Assembly: GCA_963763085.1 (NCBI GenBank)
Contig: CAVXNB010000003.1
Coordinates: forward strand, 744,001-808,000
Direction: 5' to 3'
From: CAVXNB01 sp963763085
Lineage (GTDB): Bacteria > Actinomycetota > Acidimicrobiia > Acidimicrobiales > Bog-793
Length of the DNA stretch: 64,000 nucleotides
The position numbers were made by a program, and so were the translations under genes. The notes beneath the pieces are model-generated. The model did no database searches. It worked only from the letters and a program-made list of their open reading frames with translations, and was not told where the DNA came from. Positions 8,768 to 17,336 of the stretch are shown piece after piece (the stretch's first letter is position 1; every line of letters starts with the position of its first letter).

Positions 8768-9155
8768 CGTGAGGACGGCGGAGAGCCTGCAGACGGGCAG
8801 CCAGCACACGCCAGCCGAGCATCGTCGCGCCAAGGAAGCCCAGGGCAACGAAGACGAACGCCACGGCGATCCCCTGCCCTGAGATCACCCGCAGCACCAT
8901 TCCGAGTCCCACGGTGAAGAGCCACACCACGAGACCGCTCGAGAAGGAGGCCATCGCCGTCCAGCGCCCGGCCAGCGCCAGCAAGAGCCAGGCGGCTGCG
9001 AGGCCGGACACGAACGGCCACGCCGTTGAGGCGAGCCCGGTGACCGTGAGGCCGCGGGTGTGGGCAACCCGGCCGATCCCGACGAAGAGAAGAACGGCGG
9101 CGAGATCCAGCAGCGCCTCCGCGTTTGCCTTTGCATTCGCGTTTGCCTTCGGCAT
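8736..9155 (-). CDS. DUF3054-type integral membrane protein
   Basis: A 139-residue protein with four hydrophobic stretches: LLDLAAVLLFVGIG, FVSGLAAAWLLLALAG, GLVVWLFTVGLGMVL and IAVAFVFVALGFLGATML. The pattern and length match small actinobacterial DUF3054 membrane proteins. The N-terminus MPKANANAKANAEA is encoded by a short direct repeat (GCAAACGCG twice). The 3' end overlaps the cupin gene on the other strand. The upstream gap carries the concentric palindrome at 9273-9352, a candidate control site for this gene. Its function is unknown. Confidence 0.75.
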   Translation of the reverse strand: MPKANANAKANAEALLDLAAVLLFVGIGRVAHTRGLTVTGLASTAWPFVSGLAAAWLLLALAGRWTAMASFSSGLVVWLFTVGLGMVLRVISGQGIAVAFVFVALGFLGATMLGWRVLAARLQALRRPHVTSDRGGCQG

Positions 9156-9272
9156 GCGGCGGTCAACCTAGCGGTTCGAGTGGGCGGCTCCCGTTCGGGA
9201 TCATGGGTCGGGGGGCGGCAACGCTCACGTTTCTCGGCTTGCCCGGAACCTCGAGGAGGAGGGGGACACTCG

Positions 9273-9352
9273 AAATTTCGTTCTCAACTTGCCTCCGTTA
9301 ATGATTGCGACCGGTCGCAATCTCGATCCGAGGCAAGTTTGGCGCGAAATTT
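9273..9352. repeat. 80-bp concentric triple palindrome, possible operator
   Basis: Three inverted repeats share one centre at 9312/9313. The outer arms are AAATTTCG (9273-9280) and CGAAATTT (9345-9352). The middle arms are AACTTGCCTC (9286-9295) and GAGGCAAGTT (9330-9339). The core is the perfect 20-bp palindrome 9303-9322, with half-site GATTGCGACC. The stretches between the arms do not pair. The site lies between the 3' end of the SDR pair and the start of the DUF3054 gene, both on the minus strand. There is no T-run, so a standard intrinsic terminator is unlikely. A multi-dimer operator or a cruciform-forming element is possible. Confidence 0.7.
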
Positions 9353-9380
9353 GCAATTGGCCGGCGGGAAGGAGCCGGGA

Positions 9381-10139
9381 TCAAGCGGCTGTCCAGCCTC
9401 CGTCGAGGCTCAGCACAGCACCGGTGATCTCGGCGGCGTCCGGACCGAGCAGGAACGCGATTGCGCCAGCCACGCCCTGCGGAGTACCGACTCCGCCGAG
9501 CAGCCGGCGGTACCGCGTTCGGCGCTCCTCCCGAACGCTGTGCGTCGAGCCCGAATGATCGGCGCGGAGCATCGGCGTGTCGGTGGGCCCCGGGCAGACG
9601 CAGTTGACCCGGATGTTCTCCTCGGCGTGATCGACCGCCATCGCTCGCGTCAGGCCGATCACTCCGGCCTTCGAGGCGATGTACGCAGGGCTGCCCACGC
9701 CGCCGACGAGCCCGTACTGTGAGCTGACGTTCACGATGCTGGCGCTCGAGCACCGCCTGAGGAACGCCAAAGCCTCCCGCGATACGAGGAATACGCCTGT
9801 CAGATTCACCGCCAGGGTCCGTTGCCAGGCTTCGAGGGACGTCTCTGCCACGTCGCCCGTGTAGCCGCCCAAGCCGGCAACATTCACCACCGCGTTCAGA
9901 CCGCCGAGCTCCTCGCCGAGCTGGTTCACGGCATGTCTCACCTGGTCGGGGTCGCTCACGTCCGCTGTCGCCGCGACGATCCGACCACCGCCGGCACGCT
10001 GCAGGTCAGCGACGGCTGAAGCCAGGCCTTCGCCGTTCAGGTCGAGCGCGCCGACGTCGGCGCCGGCGCTGCAACACCGCTGCACAACTGCGAGGCCGAT
10101 GCCGGACGCGGCGCCGGTCACGAGCACTCGATCGCTCAC
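9381..10139 (-). CDS. SDR-family NAD(P)-dependent oxidoreductase
   Basis: A classical short-chain dehydrogenase/reductase. It has the cofactor motif TGAASGIG near the N-terminus, NVAG (the NNAG position), the catalytic Ser in VNVSSQYG, and YIASK carrying the active-site Tyr and Lys. The C-terminal end GAVLSLDGGW is standard. The GTG at 10139 overlaps the stop of the upstream SDR, so the two genes are coupled and may act on the same substrate. The two products are paralogues but differ strongly in the substrate loop after PG. The substrate is unknown. Confidence 0.9.
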   Translation of the reverse strand: MSDRVLVTGAASGIGLAVVQRCCSAGADVGALDLNGEGLASAVADLQRAGGGRIVAATADVSDPDQVRHAVNQLGEELGGLNAVVNVAGLGGYTGDVAETSLEAWQRTLAVNLTGVFLVSREALAFLRRCSSASIVNVSSQYGLVGGVGSPAYIASKAGVIGLTRAMAVDHAEENIRVNCVCPGPTDTPMLRADHSGSTHSVREERRTRYRRLLGGVGTPQGVAGAIAFLLGPDAAEITGAVLSLDGGWTAA

Positions 10140-10891
10140 CACAACCCGCCGAGAGCAACCGTGACGGCTTGCCCGCTGACGCCGCTCGATTCGGGCGAAC
10201 AAAGGAAACTGATCGTTTCTGCAACCTCTTCCGCGGTCGCGACGCGGCCGGCCTCATAGCTCGCCGCTCGCTCCGTCCACACCTGCTCGACGTCAACTCC
10301 CCTCTTCGCCGCCTCTCTGGCGGCCGACCTGTCGGACGCCTCGGTCCTGATCCATCCGGGCAGGACGGCATTGCACGTGATCCCATGGGGCGCGAGGTCC
10401 TGGGACGCTGCTCGCATGAGCCCGAGCAGTCCGGCCTTTGCGGCGCAGTAAGCAGCCATGCCAGGCGCTCCGACCTCCCCGGCAGTGGAGCTCACCATGA
10501 CGACGCGGCCCCAGCCCTGCCCGATCATGTCGTTGGCTGCGGCGCGGGTCAGGAGAAACGGGGCGTCGAGATTGATACCCATCGTGCTCCACCACGTCTC
10601 GTTCGGCATCTCGGCGACCGAGGCGTCGTCAGCGGACCCGCCGGCATTATTGACGAGGATCTCCACAGGACCGAGGAGTCGGCGTGTCTCGTCGATGGCA
10701 ACGGAACACCCCTCCTCGCTCGAGAGGTCGCAGACCACGTAGTGACCGCCGATCTCGCGGGCCAACTGCGCCAGCTCCGGCTCCCTACGAGCGATCGCCA
10801 TCACGCGAGCACCGCGCTTGGCCAGCGCTACCGCCGTCGCGCGCCCGATACCGCTGCTGGCGCCGGTCACCAGAGCAACCCTGTCTTGCAT
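10136..10891 (-). CDS. SDR-family NAD(P)-dependent oxidoreductase
   Basis: Classical SDR of about 251 residues from the internal ATG at 10891 (MQDRVALVTG). An in-frame start also exists at 10927. Motifs are TGASSGIG for cofactor binding, NNAGG, VMVSSTAGE with the catalytic Ser, and YCAAKAG with Tyr and Lys. The C-terminal SGVSGQAVTVALGG is the usual dimer-interface strand. It resembles 3-oxoacyl-ACP reductase-like SDRs. It is the first gene of a two-SDR operon and is divergent from the PRC-barrel gene at 10963. Substrate is unknown. Confidence 0.9.
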   Translation of the reverse strand: MQDRVALVTGASSGIGRATAVALAKRGARVMAIARREPELAQLAREIGGHYVVCDLSSEEGCSVAIDETRRLLGPVEILVNNAGGSADDASVAEMPNETWWSTMGINLDAPFLLTRAAANDMIGQGWGRVVMVSSTAGEVGAPGMAAYCAAKAGLLGLMRAASQDLAPHGITCNAVLPGWIRTEASDRSAAREAAKRGVDVEQVWTERAASYEAGRVATAEEVAETISFLCSPESSGVSGQAVTVALGGLW

Positions 10892-10962
10892 GGCGGCAGT
10901 CTCTCCTGAGTGCGGCACCCCGGGCAACCGTGCGACGCTGGAGGCAGTCGACTTGAGGAGAG

Positions 10963-11580
10963 GTGATGGCCGAGATGATGCGGTTCCCTATCGGAGCCGA
11001 AGTCAGCTGTAGCGACGGGGTGTGCGGCGATCTCACCCGAGTGGTGCTCGACCCGGCCGCGCGGACCGTCACCCACCTCGTCGTCGAGCCCAAACACCGC
11101 ACCGGCCTGGCTCGTCTCGTGCCGATCGGCATTGTCGACGAGACCGTGAACGATCTCCGCCTACGTTGCTCAACGGCCGAGTTCGAGAAGCTGCCTGGCG
11201 CGGAGGAGACGGAGTTCCTTCCCGGCCAGGCCGGATTGCCGTACTACGGGCTCGGCGTGGACATGGGTATCGGCGTGGGCAACACCATCGAGCCGATCGT
11301 GTACGACCGGATCCCGATGGGCGAGGTCGAGGTGCGCCGCGGCGAGCAGGTGCACGCGACCGATGGGCCGATCGGCAAAGTGCAGGGTCTCGTGGTCGAT
11401 CCTGCCGATCATCACGTGACGCACGTCCTGCTGCAGGAAGGACATCTGTGGGGACGCAAGCAGGTCGCCATACCGATCAAGGCGGTGACGACGGTCAACG
11501 AGGGCATCCGCCTCTCGCTCACGAAGGAGGAGGTGCAGGGGCTGCCGCCGGTGAGCATCGACCACCCGGTCGGCGACTGA
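10963..11580 (+). CDS. PRC-barrel domain protein
   Basis: A 205-residue protein with two PRC-barrel-like halves: FPIGAEVSCSDGVCGDLTRVVLD near the N-terminus, and VRRGEQVHATDGPIGKVQGLVVD at about 120-142 followed by HVTHVLLQEGHLWG. PRC barrels occur in photosynthetic reaction centre H subunits and RimM, and in many soluble stress-associated proteins of unknown role. A GAGGAG site precedes the start; GTG 10963 and ATG 10966 are both possible. The MFS gene follows after only a few bases on the same strand. Confidence 0.8.
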   Translation: MMAEMMRFPIGAEVSCSDGVCGDLTRVVLDPAARTVTHLVVEPKHRTGLARLVPIGIVDETVNDLRLRCSTAEFEKLPGAEETEFLPGQAGLPYYGLGVDMGIGVGNTIEPIVYDRIPMGEVEVRRGEQVHATDGPIGKVQGLVVDPADHHVTHVLLQEGHLWGRKQVAIPIKAVTTVNEGIRLSLTKEEVQGLPPVSIDHPVGD

Positions 11581-11585
11581 CGAAC

Positions 11586-13314
11586 TTGCCCAGGGCGCCG
11601 AAGGCGGGCGCGGACGAACGCTACCGGTGGGTGGCGCTGTCGAACACGACCGCCGCCGTGTTCATGTCGGCGCTCGACGGTTCGATCGTCATCATCGCTC
11701 TGCCGGCGATCTTTCGCGGCATCCACCTTGACCCGTTGGCGCCGGGCAACGTCTTCTACCTGTTGTGGATGATCATGGGGTACCGGCTGGTCCAGGCAGT
11801 TCTCGTGGTCACTCTCGGCCGCCTCGGCGACATGTTCGGCCGAGTCAGGATCTACAACGCCGGCTTTGCGGTGTTCACCGCCGCTTCGGTCCTGCTTTCG
11901 TTCGATCCGTTCGTCGGTGGCCATGGAGCGATGTGGTTGATCGGCTGGCGCGTGCTGCAAGCAATCGGCGGTTCCATGCTCACCGCCAACTCGGCCGCCA
12001 TCCTGACCGACGCCTTCCCCCTCGATCGACGCGGCTTCGCGCTCGGCGTCAACCAGGTCGCCGCCCTGGCCGGACAGTTCATCGGGTTGGTCGCGGGCGG
12101 TGTGCTGGCGACCATCGACTGGCGGTTGGTCTTCTGGGTCAACGTGCCCGTCGGGGTCTTCGGAACGGTGTGGGCCTACCGCAAGCTCCATGACACCGGT
12201 CGTCGCGGAGGTGGTCGCATCGACTGGTGGGGCAACGTCACCTTCGCCGTCGGCCTGGGCGCGATCTTGATCGCCATCACCAACGGCATCCAGCCGTACC
12301 GGCGTCACGCCATGGGCTGGACGAACCCGGCGGTCCTGGGGCTGCTCGTCGGCGGCGCCTTGCTGTTGGCGGCGTTCGTAGTGATCGAGAGCAACATCGC
12401 CGATCCGATGTTCGAGCTCAGCTTGTTCCGGATCAGGGCGTTCACTGCCGGCAACGTGGCGGCCTTCGTCGTCGCCATCGCCAGGGGCGGCCTGCAGTTC
12501 ATGCTCATCATCTGGCTGCAGGGGATCTGGCTGCCTCTACACGGCTACAACTACAGCGACACGCCGCTGTGGGCGGGGATCTTCTTGTTGCCACTTACGG
12601 CCGGTTTCTTGATCTCGGGTCCCCTGGCCGGGATCGCTGTCCGACCGGTACGGCGCTCGAGGCTTTGCCACCGCCGGCATGGTCGTGTTCGGCGGCAGCT
12701 TCATCGGACTCATGTTGCTGCCGGTCGACTTCCCGTACTGGGCCTTCGCCGTGCTCATCGCCGCGACCGGCATCGGCAGCGGAATGTTCGCCGCTCCCAA
12801 CACATCGTCGATCATGAGCAGCGTCCCCGCGCGGTACCGGGGCGTGGCTTCGGGGATGCGAGCGACATTTCAGAACTCCGGCACCGCACTGTCGATCGGG
12901 GTGTTCTTCTCGCTCATGATCGCCGGGCTGTCGGGCAGTCTTCCGAAGGCCTTGTCCAGCGGATTACAGGGCCAAGGCGTGCCACACGTTGTGGCTCATC
13001 AGATCGGCACGCTGCCGCCCGTGTCGTCCTTGTTCGCAGCGCTTCTCGGCGTGAACCCGATTCGGCACCTCCTTGTGTCGAATGGGTTCGCGCTCTCCTC
13101 GCTCCCGGCTGCGGCTCAGCACGTCCTCACCGGCAGGGAGTTCTTTCCTGAGCTGATATCGGCAGCGTTCCACCAGGGCCTTGTGGTGGTGTTCGCTGTC
13201 GCCGCCGCCTTGTCGGTGGTTGCTGGTCTCGCGTCGCTGCTGCGTGGGGGCCATGGCACCGTCCCGCCGCGGCGGACTCGGTCGGGGGACGCCCGGCCGG
13301 TCGTTAGCGCTTGA
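11586..13314 (+). pseudogene. DHA2-type MFS drug transporter, one frame change
   Basis: A major-facilitator membrane protein of about 575 joined residues, long enough for the 14-helix DHA2 group. The first helix contains ALDGSIVIIALPAI, the usual DHA2 motif. Motif A-like GRLGDMFGRVRIYNAG follows helix 2. Near 12632 the protein frame moves by +1: the upstream frame reads FLISGPLAG and the downstream frame resumes SDRYGARGFATAGM, exactly where a family member would continue. One surplus base in GGGATCG explains the break. The probable start is TTG 11586, six bases after the PRC gene stop. Substrate is unknown; drugs or metabolites would be exported with proton exchange. Confidence 0.8.
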
Positions 13315-13408
13315 CGAAAGGCTCGAGGACCGATATCAACCCTTGCGAGGAGTTCGTACGGGTCGCGCAGCTGTGAGCGGTCCCAGCCCTGAACAAGAGG
13401 AGACTGTT

Positions 13409-14419
13409 GTGGCGGTCAGTGACTTTTCTCGCTATCCCCTTACGTTTGGACCAAGCCCGATACACGCCCTCGAGCGGCTCTCCAAGCACCTCGCTGGAGC
13501 GAACCTGTGGGCCAAGCGGGAGGACTGCAATTCCGGCCTCGCGTTCGGGGGCAACAAGACCCGCAAACTCGAGTACCTGGTTCCAGACGCGCTGGCACTG
13601 GGCGCTACGCACCTGGTGTCGATCGGGGGCGTGCAGTCCAATCACACCCGACAGGTGGCCGCCGTCGCCGCGAAGCTCGGGCTCAAGGCCCGCCTCGTGC
13701 AGGAGACCTGGGTCAACTGGCCGGACTCGGTCAACGACCGGGTCGGCAACATTCTGCTCTCGCGCATCATGGGCGCGGACGTAGAGCTCGTCGAGGCGGG
13801 GTTCGGAATCGGCTTCAAGTCCAGCTGGGAACGGGCACTCGAGGAGATCCGCTCACAGGGAGGAACCCCCTATCCGATACCTGCCGGCGCGTCCGATCAT
13901 CCCCTCGGAGGCTTGGGCTTTGCCAACTGGGCTGACGAGGTGCAACAGCAGGAGCGCGAACTCGGCATGTTCTTCGACACGATCATTGTCTGCGCCGTCA
14001 CCGGCTCTACCCTCGCCGGAATGATCGCCGGCTTCGCAGGACAAGACAGGCCCCGCCGGGTCCTCGGGATCGACGCATCTGCGAAGGCCGACGAGACGCG
14101 AGCTCAGGTCGCGAAGATCGCCCACAACACTGCCGAGCTGATCGGGCTCGGGCGGCCGCTTCGGGAGGAGGAGATCATCCTGCTCGAAGGTTGGGCCGGT
14201 GACTACTACGGCATCCCGGTCGAATCGACGCTCGACGCGATCCGGCTGTCGGGCAGGCTCGAGGGGATGATCATCGATCCGGTGTACGAAGGCAAGTCGA
14301 TGGCTGGCCTGATCGAGCTCGTCAGCACCGGCGAGATCAGCAAGGATTCCAACGTGCTCTACGCCCATCTCGGTGGTCAGCCGGCACTCAACGCTTACAG
14401 TGCACTTTTCCGCAATTAG
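13409..14419 (+). CDS. acdS: 1-aminocyclopropane-1-carboxylate deaminase
   Basis: A PLP enzyme of 336 residues that opens ACC, the ethylene precursor, to 2-oxobutyrate and ammonia. The PLP lysine is in FGGNKTRKLEYL, with the substrate-binding GGVQSNHTRQVAA. The C-terminal part has DPVYEGKSMAG and YAHLGGQPALNAYS. The Tyr-Glu pair and the Leu after AH separate true ACC deaminases from the related D-cysteine desulfhydrases. The GTG at 13409 follows AAGAGGAGA. It sits alone between an MFS gene and an alpha/beta hydrolase on the same strand. The trait is typical of plant-associated soil bacteria. Confidence 0.92.
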   Translation: MAVSDFSRYPLTFGPSPIHALERLSKHLAGANLWAKREDCNSGLAFGGNKTRKLEYLVPDALALGATHLVSIGGVQSNHTRQVAAVAAKLGLKARLVQETWVNWPDSVNDRVGNILLSRIMGADVELVEAGFGIGFKSSWERALEEIRSQGGTPYPIPAGASDHPLGGLGFANWADEVQQQERELGMFFDTIIVCAVTGSTLAGMIAGFAGQDRPRRVLGIDASAKADETRAQVAKIAHNTAELIGLGRPLREEEIILLEGWAGDYYGIPVESTLDAIRLSGRLEGMIIDPVYEGKSMAGLIELVSTGEISKDSNVLYAHLGGQPALNAYSALFRN

Positions 14420-14494
14420 ATCGGGGAGGCTGGCACTTGAGGGCCGAGCCATCCAAGAGTCAACCAAGTACCCACCCACCAAGCGAGGCACACG

Positions 14495-15304
14495 ATGTCG
14501 ACCCACCAGTTCGAGCTCCCCGACGGCGCCGTCATCTCCTACACCGACAGCGGACAAGGCAGACCCGTCCTGTTCCTGCACGGCGTCTGCATGTCGCGGG
14601 CGTTCTTCGAACGCAATGCCGACGCTCTCAGCCGTGACCATCGAGTTCTCTGCGTGGATTTCCGATCCCACGGCGACTCGCCACGGACCGAAGGCGGCCA
14701 CACTGTCGCGCAGTACGCCCGCGACGTGCACGCCCTGCTCGAGCATCTAGACCTCGAGGCAGTGACAGCGGCAGGATGGTCGATGGGCGGTCTTGTGTGG
14801 TGGGACTATCTGACTCAGTTCGGTGCTGACAGGCTCTCCAGCGCGGTCATCGTCTCTCAGGGGCCGTCTGACCTGACACAGCCCGACTGGCCCTACGGCA
14901 TTGCGGACGTCCCCGAGCTCCGAGGCTTTCTCGAGGCCATGCAGGCTGACTTTCGGGGCTTTTTTGAGGGTTTCGTCCCCTTGATGTTCAAGGATGAGCT
15001 CCCGAGCGAGGAACGGGAGCGTTTCGTCGATGCAATCTGCGCCGTCGGGGCGAACGCCGGCACCGTCATCATCGTCGACCAGACATTGCAGGACTACCGC
15101 GGCGATGTCCCTGCGTTCACAATTCCGCATCTCCTGGTCTGGGGAAGCGACGAGAAGGTCATCAAGCAAGCCTCAGGCGAGTGGCTGGAGAAGAACCTGC
15201 CGAACGCTGAGTACCAGGTTTTCGAGAACAGCGGGCACTGCCCTATGTGGGAGGAAGCCGACCGGTTCAACGCCACCCTCAGCGACTGGATCAGACGGCA
15301 CTAG
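14495..15304 (+). CDS. Alpha/beta-fold hydrolase
   Basis: A 269-residue single-domain hydrolase. The oxyanion-hole region is FLHGVCM, the nucleophile elbow is AGWSMGGLV, and the late residues include an acid-bearing VWGSDEKVI and the catalytic His in ENSGHCPMWEE. These motifs match esterase, haloperoxidase and dienelactone-like enzymes. It follows the ACC deaminase gene after 75 bases and may be cotranscribed. Substrate is unknown. Confidence 0.88.
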   Translation: MSTHQFELPDGAVISYTDSGQGRPVLFLHGVCMSRAFFERNADALSRDHRVLCVDFRSHGDSPRTEGGHTVAQYARDVHALLEHLDLEAVTAAGWSMGGLVWWDYLTQFGADRLSSAVIVSQGPSDLTQPDWPYGIADVPELRGFLEAMQADFRGFFEGFVPLMFKDELPSEERERFVDAICAVGANAGTVIIVDQTLQDYRGDVPAFTIPHLLVWGSDEKVIKQASGEWLEKNLPNAEYQVFENSGHCPMWEEADRFNATLSDWIRRH

Positions 15305-15352
15305 TGCTTCTCCGGAATGATCCCTCCGGATGGTGAGCCGGACCCGGCCTCG

Positions 15353-16567
15353 TCACGGATACCCCTCAAATATCGAAGCGGCCGGCGCCGCCTCCGTCGG
15401 CGGCACGCGGTCACGGCTCGTGCGCAGCCAGTCCTCCGCCAGCGGCCGCTGCGCGACGATCGCTCCGGCCGCGGCTGGTGACACCCCCGCCGTGGTCAGG
15501 CAGTCGAGCGCCTGGGACGCTGGGATGGAGTTGAACCACCGGTAACCGGCACGTCGGCGGGCCGCAGGATCGACGGGGCCGAGCACCCGCAACCGTGACA
15601 GTCCGCCGTCGGGGAAGGCGTCGAGCCGGATCCACTCGACCGCCGTCTCGCCGCGGAGGCTGAACACGTGACGCGTGTCCGGCTGGACGGGTGTCGGGCC
15701 GAGCAGCGGAACCCAGTCGTCGCGCTCATCCGGCGGTAGCGCCGAAGGACGGTAGCCCGACAACGTGACCACCGCCGACGCGTTGTACCGGAAGTGGCGG
15801 GTGTCGACGATCACCCGCCGTGGAACGCCGGCGTAGCCAAGCCGGAGAACCACGAAGTCGTGGCCGTCGTCCCGCCGCCGTCGGGTCTCCCAGCCCTCAC
15901 CCATCGTGCGAGCCTCGTCTGGTCGGTTGAGCATCGATGCCGAGGTGTAGAAGGCGTCACTGGAGGCGAACACGACGCCACCGTGCTGCTGGCTGGCGAG
16001 GTCGACCGTCAGGCCGTCGGTCTCCCGGGGGTCCGGGATCATCTCCCCGAGCACGCGGAGCCGCGCGACCCCGCCGTCGGGGAACACCGAGAGCCGAACG
16101 TGGCTGAAGCACCGGACGTCGCCCACCGAGAAGACGTTGTGATGGTCGCCCAGCAGGGGGGACCGGGGGATCATCTCGCACCACTGCACCGACGGGTCGC
16201 TCAGCTCGGCCAGGCCCGGATAGCCCTCGAGGCCGCACGCTTCCAAGGTGCAAGCCGAAGGGGAGTTGCCCGTGAAGGAGGTGGTGTCCACGTCGACCGA
16301 CGAGATGCGGCCCGAGCTGCCGAGCCGGACAATGACCCAGTCGTGACCCGGTTGCCGCCGACGCCGGGTCTCCCATCCGTCGACCACCTCACCCCGCGGG
16401 CCATAGTGTCCGGGCTCGAAGGAGGCTGAAGCAGGGTTGAGAAGGTTCTCCTTCTCGCCGAAGGCTTCGTCGCTGGCGGCGACCACAGTCGCCCCGAGCA
16501 GACGGCTGGCGAGATCTAGCTCTGGAAGGTGTGCTCCGCCGGGAACCTCCCGCTCGTCCGCTTCCAC
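15353..16567 (-). CDS. alc: Allantoicase, with a short OHCU-decarboxylase-like tail
   Basis: Hydrolyses allantoate to ureidoglycolate and urea. Two homologous jelly-roll halves are visible: the first has FGEKENLLNPA and DGWETRRRRQPGHDW, the second SSDAFYTSASMLN and EGWETRRRRDDGHDF, as in other allantoicases. The GTG at 16567 lies just after the racemase stop; the open frame extends upstream but only inside the previous gene. After the second half (about residue 345) comes YRWFNSIPASQALDCLTTAG and a segment ending AQRPLAED, which resembles the first ~40 residues of 2-oxo-4-hydroxy-4-carboxy-5-ureidoimidazoline decarboxylase and then stops. It may be a remnant fusion or a family-specific tail. 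It is the last gene of the ureide operon. Confidence 0.88.
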   Translation of the reverse strand: MEADEREVPGGAHLPELDLASRLLGATVVAASDEAFGEKENLLNPASASFEPGHYGPRGEVVDGWETRRRRQPGHDWVIVRLGSSGRISSVDVDTTSFTGNSPSACTLEACGLEGYPGLAELSDPSVQWCEMIPRSPLLGDHHNVFSVGDVRCFSHVRLSVFPDGGVARLRVLGEMIPDPRETDGLTVDLASQQHGGVVFASSDAFYTSASMLNRPDEARTMGEGWETRRRRDDGHDFVVLRLGYAGVPRRVIVDTRHFRYNASAVVTLSGYRPSALPPDERDDWVPLLGPTPVQPDTRHVFSLRGETAVEWIRLDAFPDGGLSRLRVLGPVDPAARRRAGYRWFNSIPASQALDCLTTAGVSPAAAGAIVAQRPLAEDWLRTSRDRVPPTEAAPAASIFEGYP

Positions 16568-16580
16568 GATCGCGCCGGGA

Positions 16581-17336
16581 TCAGGGCTCACGGACGTGAC
16601 CGTCGAGGTGAAGAGCCCGGGAGAGGGGCCACCCGATGATCTCCTTGGGTTCAGGCGGGGCGTAGGTGGATACCTTGCTGGTGCGGAGGCCCAGGCTGAC
16701 GAGAGCCTCGGCAAACCGCACGGCGGCACCGACGCCGTCGATGACGGGCACACCGAGCTCCTTGGTGATTGCTTCTTCGAGCCCCGCCATGCCCGCGCAG
16801 CCGAGGCAGATCACCTCGGCATGGTCGAGCTCGACAGCCTTGCGGGCTTCCTCGACGATCGAAACGAGCGCCGCACGCGGGTCTCGATCGACCTCGCTCG
16901 TGCTCATGTCGTTGCCCCGAACGGAGGCGCACCGCTGGTCGAGGCCCGCCAGGCGGAGCCGGTCCTCGACCGCGGCAACCGAGCGCTGCAGGGTCGTCAC
17001 GACCGAGTAGGTCCGCCCGATCATCATCGCCGCGTGGGCGGCGGCCTCGCAGATCTCGACCACGGGCTGCTCGATCAGCTCCTGGAGGCCGTCACGGCCG
17101 TGTTCGCCGAAGCCGGCCATCACGACGGCGTCGTACGGTCGGTCGTAGGTGACGACCCGGTCCATGATGCCGACGGCCGCGAGGTAGCTCTCGAAGCTGC
17201 AGTCGACCCCGTCGGCGCCGAAAGCCGGCTGGAGGGCGACGATCTCCGTCCCCGCCGAAGCGTAGCGGCGGGCCGAATCGGCGATCGTGGCCGTCATCGA
17301 AGCGCTCGTGTTGACGTTTACCACGAGGATCCTCAT
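16581..17336 (-). CDS. Asp/Glu/hydantoin racemase family protein (probable allantoin racemase)
   Basis: A 251-residue protein with the paired-cysteine racemase fold. It starts MRILVVNVNTSASMT, as hydantoin racemases do. In the second half ICLGCAGMAGL carries one catalytic Cys, but the usual first Cys region reads VVMAGFGEHG, without an obvious Cys, so the mechanism should be checked. The start overlaps the allantoinase stop by 4 bases, and allantoicase follows 13 bases after its stop. In that setting the natural role would be racemising allantoin so that a stereospecific allantoinase can use both enantiomers. The assignment to allantoin rests on context. Confidence 0.82.
   Translation of the reverse strand: MRILVVNVNTSASMTATIADSARRYASAGTEIVALQPAFGADGVDCSFESYLAAVGIMDRVVTYDRPYDAVVMAGFGEHGRDGLQELIEQPVVEICEAAAHAAMMIGRTYSVVTTLQRSVAAVEDRLRLAGLDQRCASVRGNDMSTSEVDRDPRAALVSIVEEARKAVELDHAEVICLGCAGMAGLEEAITKELGVPVIDGVGAAVRFAEALVSLGLRTSKVSTYAPPEPKEIIGWPLSRALHLDGHVREP

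Noticed and set aside
9273..9352. Intrinsic terminator of the SDR operon
   Set aside because: The arms are interrupted, the core is a plain palindrome with no loop, and no T-run follows on either strand.
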